DNA of 64,000 nt, from contig CAWEZI010000005.1 of assembly GCA_963813525.1 (NCBI GenBank), positions 2,232,001 through 2,296,000 on the forward strand, in the 5' to 3' direction. Positions 16,864-24,694 of the stretch are shown here, in pieces; position 1 is the first letter of the stretch, and the number at the start of each line of letters is the position of its first letter. The position numbers were made by a program, and so were the translations under genes. This stretch comes from Bog-756 sp963813525 (GTDB taxonomy: Bacteria; Actinomycetota; Acidimicrobiia; Acidimicrobiales; RAAP-2). The notes beneath the pieces were generated by a model. That model was not told the DNA's origin and made no database searches. It saw only the letters and a program-made list of their open reading frames with translations.

Positions 16864-18168
16864 ATGAAGGTGGCGTTCGTGGTCCCGCGCTACGGCCCGA
16901 CGGTCATCGGAGGAGCTGAGTCGGCGGCCCGGGCCCTGGCCGAGCACCTGGTGGCCTACAAGGGTTGGGATGTGACTGTCCTCACCAGCTGCGCCGAGGA
17001 CTTCGTCACCTGGGACGACGTCTTTCCTCCCGGGGAAGAGTCCATCAACGGAGTGCGGGTGGTGCGGTTTACCGCCACCGCCGGCCGCCACCCGTCGTTT
17101 CACCCTCTTTCGGCGTCCCTTCTGGCCGATCCCGCCGGTGCCTCGCAGGCCGACGCCCAAAAGTGGGTCGAGATGCAGGGGCCGGTGGTGCCCGAGCTGA
17201 TCTCCGCCGGCCAGGAGGCCCGGGTCGAGGCTCTCATCTTCTATCCCTACCTCTACTACCCGACCGTTCGCCTCATCGAGCGGGCCCGGGTGCCCACCGT
17301 CCTCCATCCGGCCGCCCACGACGAACCGGCTCTCCGCCTCCCTGTCTTTTCTGCCGTGTTCGGTGCGGCCGACGGGTTGGTCTTCCAAACCGAGGCCGAA
17401 CGGGACATCGTCCAGCATCTCTTTCCGGTAGCCACCCATCGTCAGATCCTGCTGGGACTGGGCGTCGACGACCGGACGGGTGCACCCGGCCCGGGCGACG
17501 CCTCGTCACCGGGCGACGCCTCTTCACCGGGCGACGCCCCGTACCTGATCTGCCTCGGCCGGGTCGACCGGCACAAGGGGACGTCGATGTTGGCCCGACT
17601 GTTCAAGGCCTACAAGGACCGCCACCCCGGTCCCCTGCGACTGCTCCTGGCCGGTCCGGTGGTCGACGTCCCAATCGAGCACCCCGACATCGAGGTGCTC
17701 GGGCCGGTGACCGACGAGGACAAGTGGCGGCTTTTGGCGGGAGCCACGGCTCTCGTCTCCCCTTCCCCCTGGGAGGCGTTCTCGCTGGTGGTGGCTGAAG
17801 CATGGAGCGCCGGGACCCCGGTGGTGGTCAACGCCGCCTGCGCCGCCACCGTCGAGCACTGCCGCAAGTCGGGTGGGGGACTGACCTTCGGGGGATACGC
17901 CGAGCTCGAGGCCGTCCTCGACCTCCTCACCACCGACGGAGGGGTCGGCACCGGGCTGGGGAGGCGGGGCCGTGCCTATGTCGACCGGTGGTTCCGCTGG
18001 CCACGGGTCATCGACCGCTACGCCGCCTTCGTGGAGGACGTGGCGGCCAGAGGCTGGCCCTCAGATCCCCCGTCCCAGCGGGCGCGGCCCGGCCTGGGCC
18101 ACGAAATGGACGCCGAGCACGACCGATCCCGGACGCACCCGGAAGACGCTGTAGTCGCCGACCGGTAG
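16864..18168 (+). CDS. GT4 glycosyltransferase, type B of the locus
   Basis: A 434-residue paralog of the protein at 9301: KVAFVVPRYGPTVIGGAESAA, PTVLHPAAHDEPAL, YLICLGRVDRHKG and SPSPWEAFSLVVAEAWSAGTPV. The linker before the donor domain contains an 18-bp tandem repeat translating to PGDASS-PGDASS-PGDA. The tail is about 30 residues longer than in the paralog, and its last 108 bases overlap the 3' end of the convergent GT-C gene, so the tail may be a recent extension. It is the last gene of the plus-strand glycan block. Confidence 0.87.
   Translation: MKVAFVVPRYGPTVIGGAESAARALAEHLVAYKGWDVTVLTSCAEDFVTWDDVFPPGEESINGVRVVRFTATAGRHPSFHPLSASLLADPAGASQADAQKWVEMQGPVVPELISAGQEARVEALIFYPYLYYPTVRLIERARVPTVLHPAAHDEPALRLPVFSAVFGAADGLVFQTEAERDIVQHLFPVATHRQILLGLGVDDRTGAPGPGDASSPGDASSPGDAPYLICLGRVDRHKGTSMLARLFKAYKDRHPGPLRLLLAGPVVDVPIEHPDIEVLGPVTDEDKWRLLAGATALVSPSPWEAFSLVVAEAWSAGTPVVVNAACAATVEHCRKSGGGLTFGGYAELEAVLDLLTTDGGVGTGLGRRGRAYVDRWFRWPRVIDRYAAFVEDVAARGWPSDPPSQRARPGLGHEMDAEHDRSRTHPEDAVVADR
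17491..17538 (+). repeat. 18-bp in-frame tandem repeat in a GT4 linker
   Basis: Two copies of an 18-bp unit (CCGGGCGACGCCTCGTCA and a one-base variant) and a third partial copy encode PGDASS repeats between the two GT-B lobes. The paralog at 9301 lacks the repeat, so it is a local expansion in a flexible linker. Confidence 0.8.
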
Positions 18169-19860
18169 CGCGGTCGACACCGGCTTGGCCTGGTGGTGGG
18201 CGATGAGGGTGGTCAATCCGGGAAGAGAGGGCGAGGCCACCAGCAGCACCGAGCCGGAGGGCCCGACAGCCACCGTGTCGCCGCTGGCGTAATAGAGGGA
18301 GCCGTGCAACTCGTTGTAGAGAAGCAGGTTGGGGTGGATGAGGGCGATCCGGTCGTCGGGTAGGGACCAGCCGGCGTTCCGGTAGATGTTGGCCCCACCG
18401 TCGATGGTGTCGAAGACCACGACGTCGCCGGACCGGACCCGGGGGCCGAGGGTGACCAGGGCGGCGTCGACGGCGTCGGCCGCCCGAATGGCGGGACGGG
18501 TGTCGGCGTACGGTGCCTGGTAGCGAGGTTGGACCAGCCACACTCCGTTGGAGGCCAACAGTTTTTGGGGGAGGACGCCGTTGCCGTCCAGAAACCGTTG
18601 GGTACCGATGGCCAGCACCAGCACGACACCGAGCGAGGTGACGACCAGCCAGCCTCGGGAGGGGCGCCGACCGGGGGCCGACTTTCGGTTGAGAGAGCCG
18701 AGGGGAAGGAGGAGGAGGATGACGGCCGCAGGCAGGTAGGCCAGGAGATATCCACCCTTGGCGAACTCGACCAGGGTCACCAGCAGGACCGGCGGAATGA
18801 TGGCGGCACCCAGGATGACCGAGCGAAGCTGGTACCACGGTCGCCGATGCATCCCCACCCCGCGGGAGACTCCGTCCTCCGACCACGCCGACCACATGCG
18901 GTCCGTCTCGCCGGTTGGCAGCAGGGCCCGCACGGCCAGGGCCAGTCCGGCCAGAACGGTCAGGACGGCCAGCGGGGCGAGGCAGACGACGGTGTAGCCG
19001 GCGAACGTCCCGAAGTTGAGGGCGCCGGCCGACCAGTGGACGAAGATCGATGAGGCCTGGGCCGCGCCGTTGGTCTCGATGCGGGTGGCCCGCGCCCAGG
19101 CGGCGAAGCCGCCCGGTTGACTGAGCGACAGCGGCACCAACCACACGGCCACCGCGGCGGCACCGGCCACGATGGTGCCGACCAACTGGCTCCACCGTCG
19201 AGTCGAGGCCACCACGGCGATGAGAGCGAGCACGGCGAACGACTCGATGATCGACTGGCGGAAACCGGTCAGGAGACCGAGAGCGACGGCGGCAGCCAGC
19301 CCATGCCAACTGCCGGGCCGGGCCCGCCAGGCCAGGATGATGAGGAGCGGGCAGGCGACAAGGTCGAAGGAGTAGGTGGCCACGATCGATCCGCTGAACC
19401 AGGCGAACGGACAGGTGGCCACCACCAGTCCGGCGGCCACACCGACCCAGGGGCCGCCGAGGTCCCGGCCGGCGACGACGGTCAGGCCGGCGGCGAGTGC
19501 CGATGCCAGCGCTGCCACCAACACCAGGCTGTGGATGGTTCCCACCCCGGTAACGGCATGGACCAAGCGACCGGCCATCACGTAGAGCCAGTAGCCGGGA
19601 GGCTGGGGCCGCCCGTGGGTGACATCGAAATGGTCGACAGCCGCCGCGTACTGGGCGGAGTCCCAGTCGGTCGGCCCGTTGGCCGCCGTGGCCAGCCGCA
19701 GGACCAGGGTGGCCAGGGCAATCAGCAGGGGAGCGGCCAGTCCGCTCCGTGACTGTCGTTCTCGTCGCCGCTCGATCCGGGACAGGGTTGGCGGCGCAGC
19801 CTGTACCGGCAGGGGGGCCTTGGACACGGAGCGGGGCGCCGTCGTCGCCACAGAGTCCAT
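18061..19860 (-). CDS. Polytopic GT-C-type membrane glycosyltransferase (GT39/ArnT-like)
   Basis: A 599-residue integral membrane protein with about ten or more hydrophobic segments. After the first segment (LLIALATLVLRLATAA) comes the loop GPTDWDSAQYAAAVDHFD, whose acidic residues fit the catalytic metal-binding loop of GT-C enzymes, then QPPGYWLYV. Such enzymes use polyprenyl-phosphate sugars outside the membrane. The C-terminal 150 residues form a soluble domain (GDVVVFDTIDGGANIYRNAG). A partner could be the GT2 at 183. The minus-strand sequence before the ATG has TACCCT five bases upstream, suggesting a leaderless transcript. Its 3' end overlaps the convergent GT4 gene by 108 bp. Confidence 0.78.
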   Translation of the reverse strand: MDSVATTAPRSVSKAPLPVQAAPPTLSRIERRRERQSRSGLAAPLLIALATLVLRLATAANGPTDWDSAQYAAAVDHFDVTHGRPQPPGYWLYVMAGRLVHAVTGVGTIHSLVLVAALASALAAGLTVVAGRDLGGPWVGVAAGLVVATCPFAWFSGSIVATYSFDLVACPLLIILAWRARPGSWHGLAAAVALGLLTGFRQSIIESFAVLALIAVVASTRRWSQLVGTIVAGAAAVAVWLVPLSLSQPGGFAAWARATRIETNGAAQASSIFVHWSAGALNFGTFAGYTVVCLAPLAVLTVLAGLALAVRALLPTGETDRMWSAWSEDGVSRGVGMHRRPWYQLRSVILGAAIIPPVLLVTLVEFAKGGYLLAYLPAAVILLLLPLGSLNRKSAPGRRPSRGWLVVTSLGVVLVLAIGTQRFLDGNGVLPQKLLASNGVWLVQPRYQAPYADTRPAIRAADAVDAALVTLGPRVRSGDVVVFDTIDGGANIYRNAGWSLPDDRIALIHPNLLLYNELHGSLYYASGDTVAVGPSGSVLLVASPSLPGLTTLIAHHQAKPVSTALPVGDYSVFRVRPGSVVLGVHFVAQAGPRPLGRGI

Positions 19861-19865
19861 GATTC

Positions 19866-19871
19866 AGGGTA
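19866..19871 (-). promoter_or_regulatory. TACCCT -10 element for the leaderless GT-C gene
   Basis: On the minus strand TACCCT ends five bases before the ATG at 19858-19860; no ribosome-binding sequence fits in between. Confidence 0.5.
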
Positions 19872-20050
19872 CCGATGCCGGACCGGTCGCACGGGGTATA
19901 CCCGGCACGGCCGGGCCCATACGGCGCCCATCAGGGAAAACGCTCGACTCGCGAACTTCGATTCAGTTCCGGGGCGGATCGGTCGATAGAGGGAACGGGT
20001 AATGCCGCCCTGCGAGGGCGCTGGTCCGCGGTGCGACTCCCCGGGGCCGG

Positions 20051-20056
20051 TAGCCT
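20051..20056 (+). promoter_or_regulatory. TAGCCT -10 element for the secreted propeller gene
   Basis: TAGCCT lies 34 bases before ATG 20091, leaving a short leader that contains AGAGGAG at 20077-20083, seven bases before the ATG. This gene is therefore leadered, unlike many neighbours. Confidence 0.45.
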
Positions 20057-20090
20057 CCGCCTCTCCGGCCCATTGCAGAGGAGCAGCCGC

Positions 20091-22391
20091 ATGGACAGAG
20101 CACATGACGTAACGCGGATCGAGCGACGCCCGGACAACGGAGGGCGGGGGGGGCGTACCGATCATCGTGGAAGAATTCGTAGCCGAGCAGTGGCCAGCCT
20201 GGCCGGGTTGATCGTCCTGGCCATGGCCGGCGTGCTGCCCGGCGTGGCAGCGCCGCCCGCATCGGCAACCGCCTCGGTCGCCCACGTCGCCCCTTTGCCA
20301 CTGCAGGAGACGTGGTCGCAGACGCTGCCGGACGGCGGGAACCCGGTGGCCCAGAGCTCGCCCAGCGAGGCCACCCTCGACGGTGGTGGTCCGTCGGTGG
20401 TGGTAGGGGACCGCGCTGGCAACCTGTGGGCCTTCCATCTGTCCAACGGGACGGCGGTCCGGGGATGGCCGGCCCACACGGGAGCCCCCATCGACTCCAC
20501 CGCCTCGGCCACACCCAACGGTTCCGGTACCGACACGGTGTTCGTGGGGGCCGGAAACGCCTTCGACAATTCTCGGGTGGGCGGGTACTACGCCTTCAAC
20601 AATGCGGGATCTGAGATCTGGCATCAGAACGCCTCCGATTCCCTCGGCAACTACGGCGTCCAAGCGGGGCTCTCGGTGGGGAACATCGGCGGGGTCAACG
20701 GCGTAGTGGCCCCCTCTCTGGGTGCGCTGGAGTACGCCATGAACGCCTCGACCGGCTCGGTGCTCCCCGGGTGGCCCTTCATCACCGCAGACAGCGGGTT
20801 CACCACGCCGTCGCTGGCCGATCTGTACGGCAACGGGCAGACCGAGATCATCCAGGGCGGTGATTCCTCGCCCGGCCTGAACTACACGGCCGGCGGGCAC
20901 CTCCGCATCCTGGGCGGGAGCGGGAACCTGCTCTGTGACTACAACACCAACCAGACGGTCGATTCATCGACGGCGGTAGGCAACTTTCTGGGCGGCGGCC
21001 AGGTGGGCATCGCCTTCGGCACCGGTAACTACTACTCGGGAGCCTCGGACACCAATACCCTGTTCGCCTCGGACTCCCACTGCAACATCGTCTGGCGCAC
21101 CAACCTGGGTGGGAACACCGTGTCCAGCCCCGCCCTGGGAGACATCGAGGGCGACGGCAATGTCGAGGTTCTCGAGGGAGTGGACACCGGTTCCAGCGGA
21201 CTGGTGTGGGCTCTCAACGGGGCAAACGGGTCCCCGCTTCCCGGTTGGCCCAAGGCCACGCCGGGTCGGATCATCGGCGGCGTGGTCAGCGCCGACCTCA
21301 CCGGAGGTGGCTACAACGACATCCTGGTCCCCACGACCGAGGGCCTGGTCATCTTCGACGGACGGAGCGGTCAGCAGGTGGCCACTCTGGGCAGTGGCAC
21401 CCTGGCCCTCCAGAACTCGCCCATGGTCAGCATCGACCCCAACGGGACGATCGGGATCACTATCGCCGGTTACAACGATGCCAGCCAGGGAACCATCGAG
21501 CACTTTGAAGTCGTCGGCTCTCAGGGTCGCTCGTTGGGCCAGCGGTCCTGGCCCATGTTCCACCAGAACCCGCAGTTGACCGGCTGGCTGAACAAGAATC
21601 CTCCGGGCCAGCTCAATGAACCGATGGTGGGCATGGCCGTCACCGGCAACGGAGAGGGCTACTGGAACGTGGCCTCCGACGGCGGCATCTTCTCCTTCGG
21701 CGACGCCCGTTTCCACGGCTCGACCGGGAACATCCGACTCAACAAACCGGTGGTGGGCATGGCCGCCACGTCGGACAGCAACGGCTACTGGCTGGTGGCC
21801 TCCGACGGCGGGCTGTTCGCCTTCGGCGACGCCCGTTTCCACGGCTCGACAGGGAACATCCGACTGAATAAACCGGTGGTGGGCATGGCGCCCACCCCTG
21901 ACGGCAAGGGCTACTGGCTGGTGGCGTCGGACGGTGGCATCTTTGCCTTCGGCGACGCCCGCTTCTACGGCTCGACAGGCAACATCCGTCTCAACCAACC
22001 GGTGGTGGGCATGGCTGCCACCCGCGACGGCAAGGGCTATTGGCTGGTGGCGGCCGACGGTGGCGTCTTCTCCTTCGGCGACGCCCACTTCTACGGGTCC
22101 ACCGGCAACATCCGGCTCAACCAACCGGTGGTGGGGATGGCCGCCACGCCTGATGGTCACGGCTACTGGTTCGTGGCCTCCGACGGTGGCATCTTCTCCT
22201 TCGGCGACGCCCACTTCCACGGCTCGACCGGCAACATCCGACTCAACAAACCGGTGGTGGGCATGGCCTCCAACCGGGGCACCGGCTACTGGCTGGTGGC
22301 CTCCGACGGCGGCATCTTCTCGTTCGGCGACGCGCCGTTCTACGGATCGATGCCCGAGGTGTTCGCCAAGGCGGCGGAAGGCTCCGACTAG
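20091..22391 (+). CDS. Secreted FG-GAP/VCBS-like propeller protein with six C-terminal 'GYWLVASDGG' repeats
   Basis: A 766-residue exported protein, twin of the 4353-6695 product. The start ATG has an AGAGGAG ribosome-binding sequence. The basic N-terminus is followed by the hydrophobic VASLAGLIVLAMAGVLPGVAA and a cleavage site near ASATA. Residues about 60-500 carry SSPSEATLDGGG, VVVGDRAGNLWAFHLSNG, TTPSLADLYGNGQTEI, SSPALGDIEGDGNVEVLEG and SADLTGGGYNDILVP, the same block order as in the twin. Six highly similar 42-residue repeats follow (unit GYWLVASDGGIFSFGDARF...). The conservation between the two N-terminal halves shows duplication of the whole gene. The role is unknown; it is probably a surface-exposed binding or structural protein. 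Confidence 0.86.
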   Translation: MDRAHDVTRIERRPDNGGRGGRTDHRGRIRSRAVASLAGLIVLAMAGVLPGVAAPPASATASVAHVAPLPLQETWSQTLPDGGNPVAQSSPSEATLDGGGPSVVVGDRAGNLWAFHLSNGTAVRGWPAHTGAPIDSTASATPNGSGTDTVFVGAGNAFDNSRVGGYYAFNNAGSEIWHQNASDSLGNYGVQAGLSVGNIGGVNGVVAPSLGALEYAMNASTGSVLPGWPFITADSGFTTPSLADLYGNGQTEIIQGGDSSPGLNYTAGGHLRILGGSGNLLCDYNTNQTVDSSTAVGNFLGGGQVGIAFGTGNYYSGASDTNTLFASDSHCNIVWRTNLGGNTVSSPALGDIEGDGNVEVLEGVDTGSSGLVWALNGANGSPLPGWPKATPGRIIGGVVSADLTGGGYNDILVPTTEGLVIFDGRSGQQVATLGSGTLALQNSPMVSIDPNGTIGITIAGYNDASQGTIEHFEVVGSQGRSLGQRSWPMFHQNPQLTGWLNKNPPGQLNEPMVGMAVTGNGEGYWNVASDGGIFSFGDARFHGSTGNIRLNKPVVGMAATSDSNGYWLVASDGGLFAFGDARFHGSTGNIRLNKPVVGMAPTPDGKGYWLVASDGGIFAFGDARFYGSTGNIRLNQPVVGMAATRDGKGYWLVAADGGVFSFGDAHFYGSTGNIRLNQPVVGMAATPDGHGYWFVASDGGIFSFGDAHFHGSTGNIRLNKPVVGMASNRGTGYWLVASDGGIFSFGDAPFYGSMPEVFAKAAEGSD

Positions 22392-22403
22392 GTCGCCGGT
22401 GAC

Positions 22404-22443
22404 TGTCCGGCCGGACAGGTCGGCCGGACAGGTCGGCCGGACA
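22404..22443. repeat. Palindrome with 13-bp tandem copies after the secreted propeller gene
   Basis: A 14-bp perfect palindrome TGTCCGGCCGGACA (22404-22417) is followed by two copies of GGTCGGCCGGACA (22418-22430, 22431-22443). It lies just after the stop at 22391 and may act as a terminator hairpin or a protein-binding site. The 16-mer GGTCGGCCGGACAGGT recurs at 35024-35039. Confidence 0.6.
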
Positions 22444-22612
22444 GGCCGGACCGGGACCGGTACCGACAATAAGCAGCGTCGGACCGGCATGACCAGGGCG
22501 CGGTCCGGGTCGAGTGAGGTCGAGGGGAGAGGTCCAGTGGGGTCGAGGGTGGGTCGAGGCGATACAGAGTCCACCGGACACAAAGAGGGCCGCACTACGG
22601 TGACCCACCGAG

Positions 22613-24688
22613 GTGCGTGAGGTGTCGAAGCCCGAGGTGCGTGAGGTGTCGAAGCGATCGAGGGCAGACGGTGCCCGGGTCCGTCATGGCGCGGGAGTCG
22701 GCGTGCGTCTGGCGGCTGCCGCCGTGGTGTGCACGATGGCATCGGCGGTCGGGGTGGTCGCTCTGGCTGCCCCCGCCTCGGCCTATCCCTCGCCCACGGT
22801 GTCGTTCGAGGGCCACGGATGGGGATACGGCCAGGGGATGGGCCAGTGGGGCGCACTGGGGTACGCCCTCGGGGGGACCGGGTACACCTCCATCCTCGAC
22901 CACTTCTACGGCGGCACCAGCCTGAGCACCCTGACCTCGGGCCAGGAGTCGACCGACGTGCGGGTGGCGCTCACCGAAAACGACGGCAATTCGGTCATCG
23001 TGACCTCCGGCTCGCCCTTCTCTGTGGCCGGATCGTCGATCAGTGTTTCCGGTGGGCAGGCCGTCTTCATGAACCCGAGCGGCAGCGGGTGGCAGGTGTT
23101 CGTCGGACCGGGCTGTGGCGGCCCCTGGACATTGCGGGGCACTCTGACCAACCCGACCGCCGTCCCGAGTACCAACCCCGGCCTCGGCGACCCGGCTACC
23201 GCCACGGACGCGCTCCAGCTGTGTCAGAACGGCGGCAACCTGACGATGAGGGGATCAATCGAGGCCACCTACAACTCGGACGGTTCCGCCCGCACAGTCA
23301 ACATCCTCCCCCTCGAGCAGTACGTGGCCGGCGTGGTGCCCAACGAGTCGCCGGCGGGGTGGGGAACCCTCGGCGTGGCCGGTCCCCAGGGACAACCGTG
23401 GGGATTCCAGGAGCTGGAGGCCCAGGCGGTGGCGGCCCGCTCCTACGTGATGGCCAATCCGGGGTCCTACGGCGGGTACGCCGACACCTGCGACCTCGAC
23501 TGTCAGACCTACCGGGGAACCCGCAACGAGAGTGCCATCACCGACCTGGCCGTCACCGACACAGCCGGGCACGTCATGGAGTTCCCCGGGGGCCGAGTGG
23601 CCACCACCCAATACTCGTCATCCACCGGTGGCTACACCGCACCAGGCCTCTTTCCGGCCGTAGTCGACACCGGCGACGCCGTCTGCGTGCCCGACGCCTG
23701 TAACCCCAATCACACCTGGACCACATCGGTGGCGGTCTCCTCCATCGAGGCAGCCTGGCCCCAGTTGGGCACTCTCGAGTCGATCAGCATCACCGGACGC
23801 AACGGGTATGGCGAGTGGGGGGGTCGGGTGACGGCCATGACCCTCATCGGCTCGGCTCACAGTGTGTCGCTGACCGGCCAGCAGTTCGCCGCCGCCACCG
23901 GCCTGTTGTCCGACTGGTTCACCACCAACGCCACCCTCGGGGCCCCGGCCGTGGGGATGACGGCCGGCCCGGCCCAGGCCGGCTACTGGCTGGTGGCCTC
24001 CAACGGTGACGTGGCCGACTTCGGTTCGGCCAGCTTCGAGGGGTCGGCGGCCACACTGGTCCTGGCCCGCCCGGTGGTGGGGATGGCCGCCACCCCCGAC
24101 GGCCACGGCTACTGGCTGGTGGCCTCGGACGGCGGGGTGTTCAGTTACGGCGACGCCCACTTCTACGGCTCCACCGGCAATATCACCCTCAACAAGCCGG
24201 TGGTGGGGATGGCCGCCACCCCCGACGGCCACGGCTACTGGCTGGTGGCCTCGGACGGCGGGGTGTTCAGTTACGGCGACGCCCACTTCTACGGCTCCAC
24301 CGGCAATATCACCCTCAACAAGCCGGTGGTGGGGATGGCCGCCACCCCCGACGGCCACGGCTACTGGCTGGTGGCCTCGGACGGCGGGGTGTTCAGTTAC
24401 GGCGACGCCCACTTCTACGGCTCCACCGGCAATATCACCCTCAACAAGCCGGTGGTGGGGATGGCCGCCACCCCCGACGGCCACGGCTACTGGCTGGTGG
24501 CCTCGGACGGCGGGGTGTTCAGCTTCGGCGACGCCCGCTTCCACGGGTCGACCGGCGGCATCGTGCTCAACCAACCGGTGGTAGGAATGGCTGCGGCCGC
24601 AGGTGGCAACGGCTACTGGCTGGTGGCCTCGGACGGGGGGCTCTTCTCGTTCGGGGACGCCCGCTTCTTCGGTTCGGCCGCGGGGTAG
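22613..24688 (+). CDS. Secreted SpoIID/LytB-domain protein with six 'GYWLVASDGG' repeats
   Basis: A 691-residue exported protein. The start is uncertain: GTG codons at 22613, 22622, 22637 and 22646 are in frame, inside a 24-bp direct repeat. A signal peptide follows (hydrophobic LAAAAVVCTMASAVGVVALA, cleavage near ASAY). Residues about 60-430 are a SpoIID/LytB domain: FEGHGWGYGQGMGQWGALGYA, PLEQYVAGVVPNESPAGWG with the conserved glutamate, and ELEAQAVAARSYV, with TQYSSSTGGYT further on. In sporulating bacteria SpoIID is a peptidoglycan lytic transglycosylase; actinobacterial members are less well understood. The C-terminus has six 42-residue repeats, three encoded by 126-bp units that appear identical. 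This fusion links the repeat module to the cell wall. Confidence 0.86.
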   Translation: MREVSKPEVREVSKRSRADGARVRHGAGVGVRLAAAAVVCTMASAVGVVALAAPASAYPSPTVSFEGHGWGYGQGMGQWGALGYALGGTGYTSILDHFYGGTSLSTLTSGQESTDVRVALTENDGNSVIVTSGSPFSVAGSSISVSGGQAVFMNPSGSGWQVFVGPGCGGPWTLRGTLTNPTAVPSTNPGLGDPATATDALQLCQNGGNLTMRGSIEATYNSDGSARTVNILPLEQYVAGVVPNESPAGWGTLGVAGPQGQPWGFQELEAQAVAARSYVMANPGSYGGYADTCDLDCQTYRGTRNESAITDLAVTDTAGHVMEFPGGRVATTQYSSSTGGYTAPGLFPAVVDTGDAVCVPDACNPNHTWTTSVAVSSIEAAWPQLGTLESISITGRNGYGEWGGRVTAMTLIGSAHSVSLTGQQFAAATGLLSDWFTTNATLGAPAVGMTAGPAQAGYWLVASNGDVADFGSASFEGSAATLVLARPVVGMAATPDGHGYWLVASDGGVFSYGDAHFYGSTGNITLNKPVVGMAATPDGHGYWLVASDGGVFSYGDAHFYGSTGNITLNKPVVGMAATPDGHGYWLVASDGGVFSYGDAHFYGSTGNITLNKPVVGMAATPDGHGYWLVASDGGVFSFGDARFHGSTGGIVLNQPVVGMAAAAGGNGYWLVASDGGLFSFGDARFFGSAAG
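24083..24521 (+). repeat. Identical 126-bp tandem repeats inside the SpoIID-repeat gene
   Basis: Three units start at 24083, 24209 and 24335, and a fourth partial copy runs from 24461 to about 24521. They appear identical base for base, including third codon positions. Each encodes one 42-residue repeat. The flanking repeats of the same gene differ, so this is recent duplication or gene conversion. Confidence 0.92.
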
Positions 24689-24694
24689 CCCGCG

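Noticed and set aside
20964..22856. A 630-codon open frame on the minus strand across the secreted propeller gene, and a similar 560-codon frame at 23618-25300
   Set aside because: Both mirror the strongly periodic GC-rich repeat genes on the plus strand, have no ribosome-binding site or known motif, and translate to His/Gly/Val-rich nonsense. The plus-strand products have signal peptides and domains.
24083..24521. Possible CRISPR-like regular repeats
   Set aside because: The 126-bp units are contiguous without spacers, in frame, and encode a protein repeat; there are no cas genes.
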